From the NCBI RefSeq assembly GCF_016918735.1, contig NZ_JAFFPR010000019.1, positions 72,920 to 136,919 on the forward strand: a DNA stretch of 64,000 nucleotides, in the 5' to 3' direction. The DNA is from Leptospira abararensis (GTDB lineage: Bacteria; Spirochaetota; Leptospiria; Leptospirales; Leptospiraceae). Numbering within the stretch: position 1 is the stretch's first letter; every line of letters starts with the position of its first letter. The position numbers and the translations under genes are program-made. Below the pieces are notes generated by a model. The model was not told the origin of the DNA, did no database searches, and saw nothing but the letters and a program-made list of their open reading frames with translations. Shown piece by piece: positions 45,626 to 54,658 of the stretch.

Positions 45626-46147
45626 TTACTGAGGTGTAACGTCTTTTTCCTTAGGAAATTGGTCGGGGTTGGTTTCCGATCCTCTTTCTCCTCTGCCTCT
45701 ATATACAAAAACACGAGATCCGGAAAGGCTGGCCATCGGTTTGTAAAAATTCTGTTTGATAAAGTAACCTAAAATTGTGACACCAAGGGAAGCAGAGTAA
45801 ATCCAATTTTCAGAATGCCCTCCGTAACCAAAAACAAAAGATCCGGATAAAATTAAGCTCTGGCTAAGTAACCAAACAGTAGTTCTATTGAGAAGAAACT
45901 TGTACCAACCAATCTCAGTGACTTGATTGCGAATGCCTTGTAATAAAATTCCGACAACAGGAATTCGTAGCAAAAATCCCAAAAGACCGAAGACCACAAT
46001 AAAAATCAGAAGTAACCAAAAGGATGAAAAAAATAAATTCCACCAAAAAAGAAACTGTAGTGGGGCGATGAGTCCAGAGGGCCAAGAAAAGGCAGCGGAA
46101 AAAAAAAGGATGAGAACCCAAAAGAATGTGAGATAAAAACCGAACAC
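45626..46147 (-). CDS. hypothetical integral membrane protein
   Basis: 173 residues with four or five membrane segments (about 5-22, 28-50, 48-75, 92-110, 115-135) and a basic, soluble C-terminus. Starts with GTG at 46147 and has no evident ribosome site; a later start is possible. No family recognised. Lies between tauE and msrA on the same strand and may belong with either. Confidence 0.5.
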   Translation of the reverse strand: MFGFYLTFFWVLILFFSAAFSWPSGLIAPLQFLFWWNLFFSSFWLLLIFIVVFGLLGFLLRIPVVGILLQGIRNQVTEIGWYKFLLNRTTVWLLSQSLILSGSFVFGYGGHSENWIYSASLGVTILGYFIKQNFYKPMASLSGSRVFVYRGRGERGSETNPDQFPKEKDVTPQ

Positions 46148-46200
46148 GAGTGAATGGAAATTTAAATCTGAAGTTCCTGCAAGAAAAATTTATTTCAATT

Positions 46201-46566
46201 TTACTTCGGAAAAAAAATCATTTTTAGCCCGACAATCACGGTAAAGATTCCAAAAAACCGAGATAAGGTAGTGGTGTCAATTTTGGATGCGGCACTGGCC
46301 CCAAAAATACTCCCCAATATAAAACCGGCGCTGATAAAGGCAGCGGCAAAGATATTGGTTTCTCCTCGCGTATAATAGATATAAGCTGCAACAATTCCAA
46401 TCGGAGGAACCATGGCGGCAAGTGTAGTTCCTTGGGCTATTTTTTGGTTAAAATCAAAAAAATAAACAAGGGCAGGAACAAGTAAGATCCCACCACCAAT
46501 ACCAACAAGCCCTCCAAGGATTCCGGCTCCAACACCTAACAATAAAAATAAGATCCCAATGCTCAT
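46201..46566 (-). CDS. half-size TauE/SafE (TSUP) family transporter
   Basis: 121 residues from the ATG at 46566, which overlaps the stop of the MBL gene (ATGA). Four membrane helices with the family's GGLVGIGGGILLVPALVYFF and AQGTTLAAMVPPIG motifs. Full TSUP proteins have two such halves (about 250 residues); this is one repeat, so it probably dimerises. The family exports sulfite, thiosulfate or sulfonates; coupling to a persulfide dioxygenase-like gene suggests removal of sulfite. Confidence 0.82.
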   Translation of the reverse strand: MSIGILFLLLGVGAGILGGLVGIGGGILLVPALVYFFDFNQKIAQGTTLAAMVPPIGIVAAYIYYTRGETNIFAAAFISAGFILGSIFGASAASKIDTTTLSRFFGIFTVIVGLKMIFFPK

Positions 46567-47276
46567 GATACTTTCCCACAAGCACGGTTCGCGGGTACCG
46601 CTTCATGAATTTTTTTTGGTTCGGGAAGGTTCAAATTGTCCATAATCTCTTTAAATTCAATGAGAGATTTTCCGGCAATACGAGGATTCCATTTTTTTTC
46701 TTCTCCGATGGTGGTAGAGAGAAATCCTTTGTAATCATGCCCCGGTAGAACGATTGTATCATCAGGTAAAGTGAACAGTTTTTCTGTTATGGACTTGTAC
46801 AGATCGTCCGCACTCCCACCTTGAAAATCGGTGCGACCACAACCTCGGACAAAGAGTGCATCTCCTGAAAAAAGATATTTTCCGTTCAAAAGAAGGGAAA
46901 TGGAGCAAGGTGTATGGCCTGGGGTATGGATGACACGAAATTTTAAATTCCCAATGTTAAATAGATCTCCATCATTTAGAAATTTAGATGCGCAAGTCGC
47001 CCCGGAATGTTTTGAGGCAAAGGACTCAGAGTTTGTTTTTTCCCTGAATACGCCTGCAGAAGTGATATGGTCCGCATGCATATGTGTGTCTATCGTCGTT
47101 GAAAGTGTGTAACCAAGTTCTTGGAGCAGTGCCAAGTCTCTATCGAATCGTTCTAAGACAGGATCGATCAAGACAGACTGTTTGGATTCTTTATCAAGTG
47201 CCAGATAGGTCCAGGTTCCTGATTCTAAATCATACAGTGGTCGGATTTCAATATTATCTTTTGAATTGGTAATCAT
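46563..47276 (-). CDS. persulfide dioxygenase-like MBL-fold protein (ETHE1/Blh type)
   Basis: 237 residues from the ATG at 47276, supported by GGAGAG just upstream; an upstream in-frame extension to 47408 would cross the promoter. Metal ligands: DTHMHADH (H-x-H-x-D-H), HTPGHTPCS, SGDALFVRGCGRTDFQGG and LPGHDYKG. The SGDxLFxRGCGRTDF block is typical of ETHE1/Blh, Fe(II) enzymes that oxidise glutathione persulfide to sulfite. Coupled to TauE and divergent from a rhodanese, which fits sulfide detoxification. Confidence 0.88.
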   Translation of the reverse strand: MITNSKDNIEIRPLYDLESGTWTYLALDKESKQSVLIDPVLERFDRDLALLQELGYTLSTTIDTHMHADHITSAGVFREKTNSESFASKHSGATCASKFLNDGDLFNIGNLKFRVIHTPGHTPCSISLLLNGKYLFSGDALFVRGCGRTDFQGGSADDLYKSITEKLFTLPDDTIVLPGHDYKGFLSTTIGEEKKWNPRIAGKSLIEFKEIMDNLNLPEPKKIHEAVPANRACGKVS

Positions 47277-47364
47277 AAAACTCTCCTTTTGCAAAATCCA
47301 TTGGTCACGATGGTTTTGACCATTGGTATCATCTCGTAGGGGTTTTTGAGTGGATCTAAATACC

Positions 47365-47382
47365 ATACCCCCTATAGTATAT
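47365..47382. promoter_or_regulatory. CsoR/CstR-like operator and minus-strand -10 in divergent sulfur promoter region
   Basis: ATACCCCCTATAGTATAT is an imperfect inverted repeat around a C5/G tract, like operators of the CsoR/CstR/RcnR class found upstream of rhodanese, persulfide dioxygenase and TauE genes. On the minus strand it contains a perfect -10 (TATACT, 47376-47381), so a bound repressor would block the MBL-tauE promoter. TTGACG at 47390-47395 could be a -35 for the rhodanese gene. No regulator gene of that class is in the window. Confidence 0.45.
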
Positions 47383-47435
47383 ACTTGTATTGACGAAGAA
47401 TCTGGCAACTAAAAATTAGGTGAAAAGGAGAAAGT

Positions 47436-47780
47436 ATGAAATCTTTCCTGATATTGGGAGTTGTGATTGGACTTCTTTTTATTTTCGTAAAACGAATCCA
47501 ATCGAAAGGAGATAAAGATATGGTAAAACAATGGATTCAAAATGGAGCGATCGTTGTTGATGTTCGAACAAAATCTGAATATGCGGAAGGCCACTATTCT
47601 GGTGCGATGAATATTCCTGTGGATGTTCTTCCGGCTAATTTAAACCAGCTGAAGGATAAAAAAACGAGTATTGTTGTCTATTGTCGGTCGGGTGCTCGCA
47701 GTGAACGTGCCAAACAAATTTTACAAGCGAGTGGTTATACTTCCGTGCTCAATGCAGGTGGACTTAGCGATATGCCATAG
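47436..47780 (+). CDS. membrane-anchored rhodanese-domain protein
   Basis: 114 residues: one membrane helix (3-18) and a single rhodanese domain with the active-site loop YCRSGARSERA (Cys about 86) and DVRTKSEYAEGHYSGAMNIP. Transfers sulfane sulfur between thiols or to cyanide. A good AAAAGGAG site precedes the ATG. Divergent from the persulfide dioxygenase-like gene across the candidate operator, so the two transcripts are probably co-regulated. Confidence 0.87.
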   Translation: MKSFLILGVVIGLLFIFVKRIQSKGDKDMVKQWIQNGAIVVDVRTKSEYAEGHYSGAMNIPVDVLPANLNQLKDKKTSIVVYCRSGARSERAKQILQASGYTSVLNAGGLSDMP

Positions 47781-47801
47781 GATCATTATCTTAAAGTGCC
47801 T

Positions 47802-48995
47802 TTATACTACGCTGGTAGACATTTTTGATTTATACCGGTGTAGTGTGTAAAGGTCAGAAAGTTTACTTTGGTCTTCCAAAGAGAGTTCTAAAAATTCAGC
47901 TCCCATAAGGTATTTATGAAGGCCTACTTCTTCTTTTCTAATCACTTTGATTTTAGCATTGATTTCTTGGTGAGAATCAGATTCACGAAGTTTTACATCG
48001 AAGGATTCGTTTAAAGTAATGTCGTCTTCTGTATCAAAAGCAATCCCCGTAACCGAAATATTTTTCGAAATGGTTTTGAGAGTTTTATCGGGTAAAATAA
48101 ATAGTAACTCTAAATTGGCATCAAATCGCAGACTACTTCTTTTCTCATTGGAATAAGCAACGATTTGGTTTTTGCCTGAATACTTAGCCGTATACAATGC
48201 ACGGTCGGCGAGATCATACATATCTTCGCAGGTTTTTACTTTTTCCGGAAAAGATACAATCCCACCACTGAGAGTCACCGATTTTCCACTCAGTTGGATG
48301 GTTCGACAGGCTTCCAAAAGTTTTTCCGATGCAATCATTGCTTGTTCTTCATTGGTTTGTGGAAAAATAACGGCAAATTCTTCACCACCAATTCGGCAAG
48401 CAGTGTCTTCCATACGCAAACAGGATGTGATTTGTTTGGCAACCTTTGTAAGGATTTCATCGCCCGTTGTATGTCCATAGGTATCATTGATTTTTTTGAA
48501 ATCATCGATGTCCATGATAAGTAAAGATAAGTTTTGATTGTATCTTGTGGATTGTTTGAACTCGCGAACCAGTGCTGTTTCAAAATGTCTGCGATTGTAT
48601 AATCTTGTGAGTTCATCGACTAATATCAATTTTTCGGTGTCAGCGAAGAGTTTCATTTCGATGATTTTTGGATTTTTGAATTTTGGATTGATGTTTGTAA
48701 AATAATCAAACAGGGCAACGCGAAGTCCAACCTGACGATTCATACACTCAGAAAGTTTGATTTTGTTTTTTACGACTTCTTTCCAAATCAATTCGGATTC
48801 GTTTTCGGGGATATCAACGGATGCGAGGACTTTTAAAATTGCGGAATAAATTTGCCCATCTTCTAGATGATGGATTTGGCTTTCTTTAATTTGGGAGAGT
48901 AGGTTTTCCTCATGGTTAGGATCCTCTTCCAAAATTGCCGTAATGGTGTCTTCGATTCTTTGTCCGGGGCGACCGGTTAGATTGGGCTTTAACAT
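47802..48995 (-). CDS. diguanylate cyclase with C-terminal PilZ domain
   Basis: 397 residues. An N-terminal helical region (1-115) precedes a GGDEF domain (about 120-280) with GGEEF at about 202-206, so active, and an intact product-inhibition I-site RMED five residues before it. The C-terminal PilZ domain (about 290-390) has RSSLR and NISVTG, both c-di-GMP motifs. The protein should make and sense c-di-GMP. Cytoplasmic; no sensor domain recognised. Converges with the rhodanese gene. Confidence 0.88.
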   Translation of the reverse strand: MLKPNLTGRPGQRIEDTITAILEEDPNHEENLLSQIKESQIHHLEDGQIYSAILKVLASVDIPENESELIWKEVVKNKIKLSECMNRQVGLRVALFDYFTNINPKFKNPKIIEMKLFADTEKLILVDELTRLYNRRHFETALVREFKQSTRYNQNLSLLIMDIDDFKKINDTYGHTTGDEILTKVAKQITSCLRMEDTACRIGGEEFAVIFPQTNEEQAMIASEKLLEACRTIQLSGKSVTLSGGIVSFPEKVKTCEDMYDLADRALYTAKYSGKNQIVAYSNEKRSSLRFDANLELLFILPDKTLKTISKNISVTGIAFDTEDDITLNESFDVKLRESDSHQEINAKIKVIRKEEVGLHKYLMGAEFLELSLEDQSKLSDLYTLHRYKSKMSTSVV

Positions 48996-49110
48996 GGCAC
49001 GCTAAGGTTTATCAATTTATTTCCCACGATTTCCCAAAATTCTAGGAAAGCCACCTCTTGTAAAGACAGGTTTTACTACTAAAACTCCGTTCAGGGTAAG
49101 GGGAAATCCC

Positions 49111-50691
49111 TTAGGTGGCTGTTAGTTGTTTGGACTGGGTGTGGATGGCATTGATCTCTTCATAAAGGAGTTGTACAGAGTCTGCTAGCTTTTGTGTGGT
49201 TTCATCAATGACAGTGATTGCATGAGTGATTTCTTTACTACCTGACATTTGTTCTTGTGCAATCACTCCAATTTGTTCGGACAATACATGGAGTTCGGAG
49301 AAAGTGACTCTAAGTTTGGCGTTCAAACCTTCTTGTTCGGTGACGTGACCTTCCAAACTCAAAATTTCGCTTTCGATTCGGAGCAGTTCCTGATTTTGGC
49401 TTTCCACTTGGTTTTTTACTTCTTGGGAATATCTTGTGCCTTCGTTAATTTTTAGACCCGCTTCTTTCACAATCTTTGCGATGGTTCCTGCATTGGACTG
49501 AGAACGTTCTGCAAGTTTTGCCACTTCCTGAGCCACAACAGCAAATCCACGTCCATGTTCCCCAGCTCGTGCAGCTTCAATTGATGCATTTAATGCAAGT
49601 AAGTTGGTCTGGTCAGCAATTTCTGACATCATTTGGTTGATTTCTTCCACTTTAGAGAAAGCTTGATTAAGCTCTGCATAGATACTGTTGAGTTCTTCTG
49701 AAGACGTTTTTACTTTTTTGCTAAAATCAGCGGAAAGACTTACATCTTTGGCAATTTGAGTGGTTTTCGTTTTTACATTTTCACTAATATTTTGAAGAGA
49801 TAAAAAGTTTTGGTCTACTATTTTGACTCTTGCTACTTGGTCTTCCACCAAATTTGCAGAACTGATTGCTGAAGAAGAAAGTTCTTCCACAGAAGCTGAG
49901 ATTTCTTCAACAGAGGCAGCTTGATTTTGGGATTGGTTGTGGAGTTCATCTGACATGGATTGTAAAGTTTCTACGGAAGTGGCAAGTGTGTTTGCCGATT
50001 TCTCCATTTGATTGGATTTTCCAGTAATAAAAATTTGATTTTCCAAAGTTTCTTTCAATTTAGTTTTTAAGTCAGTTTGCATTTCTCGGATCAGAGCTAC
50101 CACATAACGTAAACTAAAAATAACACCGAAGTAAAAAATAATTTTCTGAACTTCGGTTGCGACTATGATATTGTTTGCTCGCAACATCTCAAGATGTGGT
50201 TTAGCGACGAGGACTGCCCCTAATTTTGCTGAAAAATAAATTCCACCGATGTATAGACATGTGGAAATGACTCCCACGATCATCACTAATTTAGATTCAA
50301 AGAGGAAGCTGGAATAAATGGCAATGAAGACAAAAATGATATAAAAAATCCCTGCGGTGATAGTATTACTGGCATCCCCTTTTACATAATTATTATAAAC
50401 ATCTAAGTAAAAAAAGCTAACTAAGATTAGTAAATCGATAAATATAATCGTAAATGCCCAAGCTCTTGTGATTTCTTTTCCTTTTCGTAGGAAATAACCG
50501 GGAATAAGACCATTCAAGAGAAAGATTAGTGAACCGATAAAATTTGGAATAAAACTTTTGGTTGCAAAGTTTGCAGCCACTCCTAAAAGAAATATCGCAC
50601 TCAATCCGTACTTTGTGTACACAATCAATGAAATTCCTTTGCGAAATAAAGATCTTTCAAATTGACTGATTTCGTTTGTTTCTGCGGACAT
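49111..50691 (-). CDS. methyl-accepting chemotaxis protein
   Basis: 526 residues. About six membrane helices (residues 18-200) without a large periplasmic ligand domain or a recognisable HAMP, then a long cytoplasmic coiled coil with the MCP hairpin tip [26 protein letters not shown] (key E, D and R; tip about 370-390). It should contact CheA/CheW and signal to CheY. The membrane domain probably senses a membrane-borne or energy-related cue. Ribosome site GAGGAG is about 10 bp upstream. Confidence 0.9.
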   Translation of the reverse strand: MSAETNEISQFERSLFRKGISLIVYTKYGLSAIFLLGVAANFATKSFIPNFIGSLIFLLNGLIPGYFLRKGKEITRAWAFTIIFIDLLILVSFFYLDVYNNYVKGDASNTITAGIFYIIFVFIAIYSSFLFESKLVMIVGVISTCLYIGGIYFSAKLGAVLVAKPHLEMLRANNIIVATEVQKIIFYFGVIFSLRYVVALIREMQTDLKTKLKETLENQIFITGKSNQMEKSANTLATSVETLQSMSDELHNQSQNQAASVEEISASVEELSSSAISSANLVEDQVARVKIVDQNFLSLQNISENVKTKTTQIAKDVSLSADFSKKVKTSSEELNSIYAELNQAFSKVEEINQMMSEIADQTNLLALNASIEAARAGEHGRGFAVVAQEVAKLAERSQSNAGTIAKIVKEAGLKINEGTRYSQEVKNQVESQNQELLRIESEILSLEGHVTEQEGLNAKLRVTFSELHVLSEQIGVIAQEQMSGSKEITHAITVIDETTQKLADSVQLLYEEINAIHTQSKQLTAT

Positions 50692-50940
50692 TCCCTAGTC
50701 TCCTCGCCAGCTGGTCTTTTTGTCGATCCTTTATTTCAGTCAACTTCCGACCAGTTATACTGTAACACGATGTATATTCTCTATGACGATAAAAAATCTA
50801 TATTTCTCGTACCTCTGGAGTGATTCTCAGTGTTTACTTAATTTTAGAACAGATTGTCTACCTAAAAGAAGAAAGAGATTGAGTATCAATTGTATTATGA
50901 GTTGTCCTTTCTAATGATTGTATATTTCTATGATTAATCA

Positions 50941-51705
50941 ATGTTGAATTCGGCCATGTTTGTTAATCAAAAATCTATTTTATTGGTCGAAGACCAAGCC
51001 GTATTGGCAATGATGCAGATAAAAATTTTAAACTCTGCGGGTTTTATGGTTCACCATGTTTCTACCGGTGAGGCTGCTATTTCTTTTCTTGGTCATAAAA
51101 CAAAACCAATCGATATCATCCTTATGGATATTGACTTGGGTTCTGGAATGGATGGAACGACAGCTGCCAAAGAAATTCTTTTGTTACATTCTATCCCTCT
51201 CGTTTTTTTATCCTCACATACAGAAGCTGAAATTATCGATAGAACTGAATCCATCACATCCTATGGTTATATCCTTAAAACATCTGGCGAAATTGTTTTG
51301 ATTGCATCGATTAAAATGGCCTTACGATTGTTTGATAGTAATCAAAAAAAAACTGAGGCTCAGGAACTTTTCGAAAAAGCATTTTTAGTAAGTCCTATCG
51401 CCATGTCGTTACATGACACGAGTAATCAATTCCAATTTGTAAACGTGAATCCGGCATTTGAAAAATTGGTTGGATACGAGAAAAGGGAAGTGGTCGGTAA
51501 AACTAGTTTGGATTTAAATATGTATGTTAATGATGCAGATAGTGCAGAAATTAGAAAAAAATTCTTAACTAATGGAAAACTAACAGGGTTTAAACATCGT
51601 TTTCGAATCAGAAATGGGGAAATCAAAGAAGGAAACTTAAGTATGGAAATGGTGGAAATCAACGGAAAACCACATGCTTTGACTTTTCAAAACTTTCTTT
51701 TTTAG
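50941..51705 (+). CDS. response-regulator receiver protein with PAS domain
   Basis: 254 residues. Receiver domain (about 10-130): acidic pair in LLVEDQ, phospho-Asp in ILMDIDLGSGMDG, Ser/Thr in VFLSSHT and Lys in YILKTSG. A PAS domain (about 140-250) follows: AFLVSPIAMSLHD, FVNVNPAFEKLVGY. No DNA-binding or enzymatic output, so it may act as a relay partner; candidates for its kinase include the orphan 7TM-PAS kinase. Two ATG codons (50941, 50956) are possible starts. The preceding 249 bp hold no convincing gene. Confidence 0.85.
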   Translation: MLNSAMFVNQKSILLVEDQAVLAMMQIKILNSAGFMVHHVSTGEAAISFLGHKTKPIDIILMDIDLGSGMDGTTAAKEILLLHSIPLVFLSSHTEAEIIDRTESITSYGYILKTSGEIVLIASIKMALRLFDSNQKKTEAQELFEKAFLVSPIAMSLHDTSNQFQFVNVNPAFEKLVGYEKREVVGKTSLDLNMYVNDADSAEIRKKFLTNGKLTGFKHRFRIRNGEIKEGNLSMEMVEINGKPHALTFQNFLF

Positions 51706-51756
51706 AAAAACTTCCCAAATGACCACCTAATTGATGTAAATCTAATTTATTACTTG

Positions 51757-51769
51757 CCCTAAATTAGGG
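51757..51769. promoter_or_regulatory. perfect palindrome upstream of NHL lipoprotein
   Basis: CCCTAAATTAGGG, two perfect 6 bp arms about one central base, 20 bp before the GTG start. Could be an operator or a small hairpin near the ribosome site. Confidence 0.3.
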
Positions 51770-51789
51770 AAATCGGATATTCTAATTCC

Positions 51790-53196
51790 GTGACAATTCG
51801 TTCCTTTTGTTTTACGTTTTCGTTCTTATGGGTCATCATTTCTTGCGGACAACCTGAAATATCTAATCCCTGCGATTTGAATTCCAAATCTTTTTTCAAA
51901 AACCTGCTTTTAAAAAGCGCCGTTGATTACACTTCACCATACTGCAAAGTAGATACATCTTTTTCATTGAGTGGAACCATACTCGGACTTAGCACATCGG
52001 GAATGGTGTTAAAGACTAATACGGGAACGGAAGTTTCGATTTCCGCTGGTTCCACCAATTTTTCGATTCCTATTTCTCTTGGGTTTGGCGCTCGGTATAC
52101 TCTTTCAATTGTTTCCCAACCTAGTGCGATCGTTTGTTTGGTTTATTCTGGGTGGGAGGGTATCGTTCCCGTAGGAATCTCTGGGATTCAAATTATTTGC
52201 CATACAACCACTGCAAAGAGAGTCTACGGTCAAAATGGATCTTTTACTTCAAATAACTTTGGATTAAACGCAAATTCTCTTTATACACCCTACCAAGCCT
52301 TAGCTGATGGAAGTGGGCTTTTGGTATCAGACTTTGGGAACAACCGTGTTTTGTTTTTTTCTGGAACTGATACCACAGCGTCTTCCGTTTATGGCCAAGT
52401 AGATTTATCCTCTTCGATGATGGGAACTTCCATTTCGGAGATCAATCGACCTCGCGGATTAACAAAGGACAAACAGGGATTGTATATTACGGATGCAGAT
52501 AACAGTCGAGCTTTGTTTTTTGAGGGAACTAATAGTTTTGCCTCTCGAGTGTATGGACAACCTGATTTTATTTCTGCGTCACCAAACCAAGGAGGTGCTA
52601 TCTCCCCTAACACTTTAGCAACACCATACGGGATCACAAGAGATGCCAGCGGTATATACATTGTAGACCAGGGAAACAATCGTGTTTTGTATTATCTGGA
52701 TGGAAATACCACCCCTTCTCGAGTGTATGGACAGATTGATTTTTTATCTAGTAACACTGGAACCACAGAGACATCTCTAGTTTCTCCTGAAGGAGTTTCT
52801 GTCAGTTCCGAAGGTGTATACATCGCAGATACAGGAAACAACCGTGTTTTGTTTTATCCGGGAACTAGTACCATTGCGACTAGAGTGTATGGACAACCGG
52901 ACTTTTTTTCTAGCTTACCGAATTATGGATCGATCGGAGCGGGAACCTTAAATTCACCCAAGTCTGTCCTCGCCTTTGGGGGAGATGTCTGGATTGCCGA
53001 CAGTTCTAACAATCGAGTTCTTTTGTTTTCAGGGCTGAATACTATGGCTTCGAAAGTATTCGGGCAAAACGGAAGTTTTATTACTTCTTCTTCCAATGCT
53101 ACTGCCACTACTTTTTTCCAACCGCAAGGGATTTCTATCGGTCAAGATGGTATTTATGTTGTAGATACTGATAACAATCGTGTGCTTGTGTTTTGA
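51790..53196 (+). CDS. NHL-repeat beta-propeller lipoprotein
   Basis: 468 residues, GTG start. Lipoprotein signal ends at VIISC (Cys about 19). Residues about 55-135 form a domain with VxLKTNTGTEVSISAGSTNF. Then six NHL blades run, each with the pattern (R/K)VYGQxxF...NNRVLxFxG: DFGNNRVLFFSG, DADNSRALFFEG, DQGNNRVLYYLDG, DTGNNRVLFYPG, DSSNNRVLLFSG and DTDNNRVLVF. A closed propeller on the cell surface or in the periplasm, ligand unknown. Confidence 0.82.
   Translation: MTIRSFCFTFSFLWVIISCGQPEISNPCDLNSKSFFKNLLLKSAVDYTSPYCKVDTSFSLSGTILGLSTSGMVLKTNTGTEVSISAGSTNFSIPISLGFGARYTLSIVSQPSAIVCLVYSGWEGIVPVGISGIQIICHTTTAKRVYGQNGSFTSNNFGLNANSLYTPYQALADGSGLLVSDFGNNRVLFFSGTDTTASSVYGQVDLSSSMMGTSISEINRPRGLTKDKQGLYITDADNSRALFFEGTNSFASRVYGQPDFISASPNQGGAISPNTLATPYGITRDASGIYIVDQGNNRVLYYLDGNTTPSRVYGQIDFLSSNTGTTETSLVSPEGVSVSSEGVYIADTGNNRVLFYPGTSTIATRVYGQPDFFSSLPNYGSIGAGTLNSPKSVLAFGGDVWIADSSNNRVLLFSGLNTMASKVFGQNGSFITSSSNATATTFFQPQGISIGQDGIYVVDTDNNRVLVF
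52210..53196 (+). repeat. tandem NHL-blade coding repeats
   Basis: Six in-frame blades of about 55-58 codons. Near-identical DNA recurs: GAGTGTATGGACA at about 52548, 52720 and 52884 (spacing about 164-172 bp), with AACAATCGTGTT/AACAACCGTGTT variants at each blade end. Suggests recent duplication or recombination between blades. Confidence 0.65.
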
Positions 53197-53325
53197 ATCA
53201 AAATATCATTACCAGTGGGAGACTCTTGCAACCTCATGCCTATTGCATTCCTTTTGCTAATAATGTTAACTTCAGAAGAAAATTCGAACTACATCAATGA
53301 GATTATAGATTTTAAGGTATAATAA

Positions 53326-53658
53326 ATGTCCAATCAATTTAAAAAAACAGCATTCGCCTATGAAACAGTTGTAGGTTTACAAGTTTCAAATGATGAACTT
53401 TACAGTAACTACCGAAAAGCAATGACACCTCTCTTGTTAAAGTATGAAGGAGGTTTTCGTTACGACTTTAAAATTCAAGAGACTCTGATTAGTGAAGATT
53501 CTAAGCAGATCAATCGATTGTTTTTGATTTTTTTTAGAACCAAAGAACTCAAGGATCTTTTTTTTAAAGACCCTGAATATTTAAAAATTAGAGAAACTTT
53601 TTTTACTCCATCGGTGGAAACATCTACGATCCTCTCTGAATATGAAAGATATGAATAG
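53326..53658 (+). CDS. DUF1330-like small protein
   Basis: 110 residues, soluble, no signal. The pattern ASN-x4-YRKAMTPLLLKYEGGFRYDF with FFRTKELKDLFFKDPEYLKIRE resembles DUF1330-type ferredoxin-like stress proteins (Y..A...LL.KYGG.....). Function of the family is unclear. AAGG site 8 bp before ATG. Isolated between the NHL gene and a convergent GDSL gene. Confidence 0.6.
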   Translation: MSNQFKKTAFAYETVVGLQVSNDELYSNYRKAMTPLLLKYEGGFRYDFKIQETLISEDSKQINRLFLIFFRTKELKDLFFKDPEYLKIRETFFTPSVETSTILSEYERYE

Positions 53659-53689
53659 ACCAAATTAAGATAGTAGCCTTTCGTATTCT

Positions 53690-54529
53690 TTATTTTTCCC
53701 CAGGCAAAATCTCCTCCAAAGCCATAGCTTCTAAAATCTTTCCCCCGCGTTCATTTAAATGGATGGCATCAGTTAGATAATAGTATCCATTGGATTCTCC
53801 AAGGTCATCCCAACTGGCTTTGGAAGAATAGTATTTTAAAATGGTCCAATACATTCCCCAAGTGCTTTGGATATAGGGTTTATGCGTTTTTGTAATGGAC
53901 GTTTCTAATCCTTTGGATAGTGTTTCGTGTAATGGTTTGTAGATGGCTTTTTCTTTGGTAACCACTTCCTTTGTGAGTTCTGCAAATCGTTTGGATCTTT
54001 GGAAAGGGATGGAATTTGTATCCTCTCCTAAAACAGGAGGAGAAAAAACAATAAGCTTAGCTTTTGTGTCTTTTTTTATAGTTTGGATGATCTTTGTTAG
54101 ATTTTTCACAAAACTTTCTTCTGTGACAGGTTCTTTCAATTTCCAAAGAGCCGCATAACGGTTGTATTCATCGGCTGAGAGAGTGGCTTTTAAATCATTT
54201 GTTCCAATCAGAAGGAATACATAATCTGGTTTCAGTTCTTTGAGATTGTCTAGTTGTTCTAGAATTTGAACTGTTAGGCGGCTATTAATTCCTTCGTTAA
54301 TTACCTGATAACTTGTTAGGTTTGGATTTTTTGCGATAGATCCCACATAATCATAACTCACTCGACCATGGGTGATGCTATCTCCAAGAAATACAATTTT
54401 TGGTTGTTGGGTGGATTTAGATTCTAAGGCAGACTTTAGATTATTTGGGGGAACTTTCGTTGCCTGGAAAATTACGCAAGATTCAAAGAGGATAAAACAA
54501 AGGATCCAAAGTTTAGAAAGTGGTTTCAT
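53690..54529 (-). CDS. SGNH/GDSL-type esterase lipoprotein
   Basis: 279 residues from the ATG at 54529 (AGGAT upstream; TTG-type earlier starts less likely). Lipoprotein signal ending at FESC. SGNH blocks: I FLGDSITHG (catalytic Ser), II NEGINS, III LIGTNDL and V DAIHLNERG (Asp and His). Probable extracytoplasmic acyl-ester hydrolase or acyl-transferase on lipids or glycans. Downstream of the TetR gene on the same strand with a 129 bp gap holding its likely promoter. Confidence 0.87.
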   Translation of the reverse strand: MKPLSKLWILCFILFESCVIFQATKVPPNNLKSALESKSTQQPKIVFLGDSITHGRVSYDYVGSIAKNPNLTSYQVINEGINSRLTVQILEQLDNLKELKPDYVFLLIGTNDLKATLSADEYNRYAALWKLKEPVTEESFVKNLTKIIQTIKKDTKAKLIVFSPPVLGEDTNSIPFQRSKRFAELTKEVVTKEKAIYKPLHETLSKGLETSITKTHKPYIQSTWGMYWTILKYYSSKASWDDLGESNGYYYLTDAIHLNERGGKILEAMALEEILPGEK

Positions 54530-54658
54530 GTTGATTAATCCTAACAAAAAAAGAAAAGTAAAAAAGAAAAAATTAAAACAAAATTAAAAAATCCTTAGTT
54601 TTCCTCTAATATACAGGTTTTGCTACTTTCCTATTTCCGTTCCTCGGCCTGATGAATT

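Noticed and set aside
47277..47408. Extension of the MBL gene to an earlier start
   Set aside because: The region carries the promoter and operator; GGAGAG precedes the ATG at 47276 and the extra residues look non-coding.
49097..49113. TAAGGG-GAAAT-CCCTTA hairpin at the end of the chemoreceptor gene
   Set aside because: Short stem, no T-run in the direction of transcription; not reported as a terminator.
50703..50712. CCAGCTGG palindrome near the chemoreceptor start
   Set aside because: Short, common 8-mer with no flanking symmetry; no evidence for regulation.
50720..50914. Small open frame of 64 codons upstream of the REC-PAS gene
   Set aside because: No ribosome site, unusual Cys/Thr-rich composition, overlaps probable promoter region; looks like chance.
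52210..53196. Regularly spaced repeats considered as CRISPR or VNTR
   Set aside because: They are in-frame protein-coding NHL blades with diverged interiors, far too long for CRISPR units.
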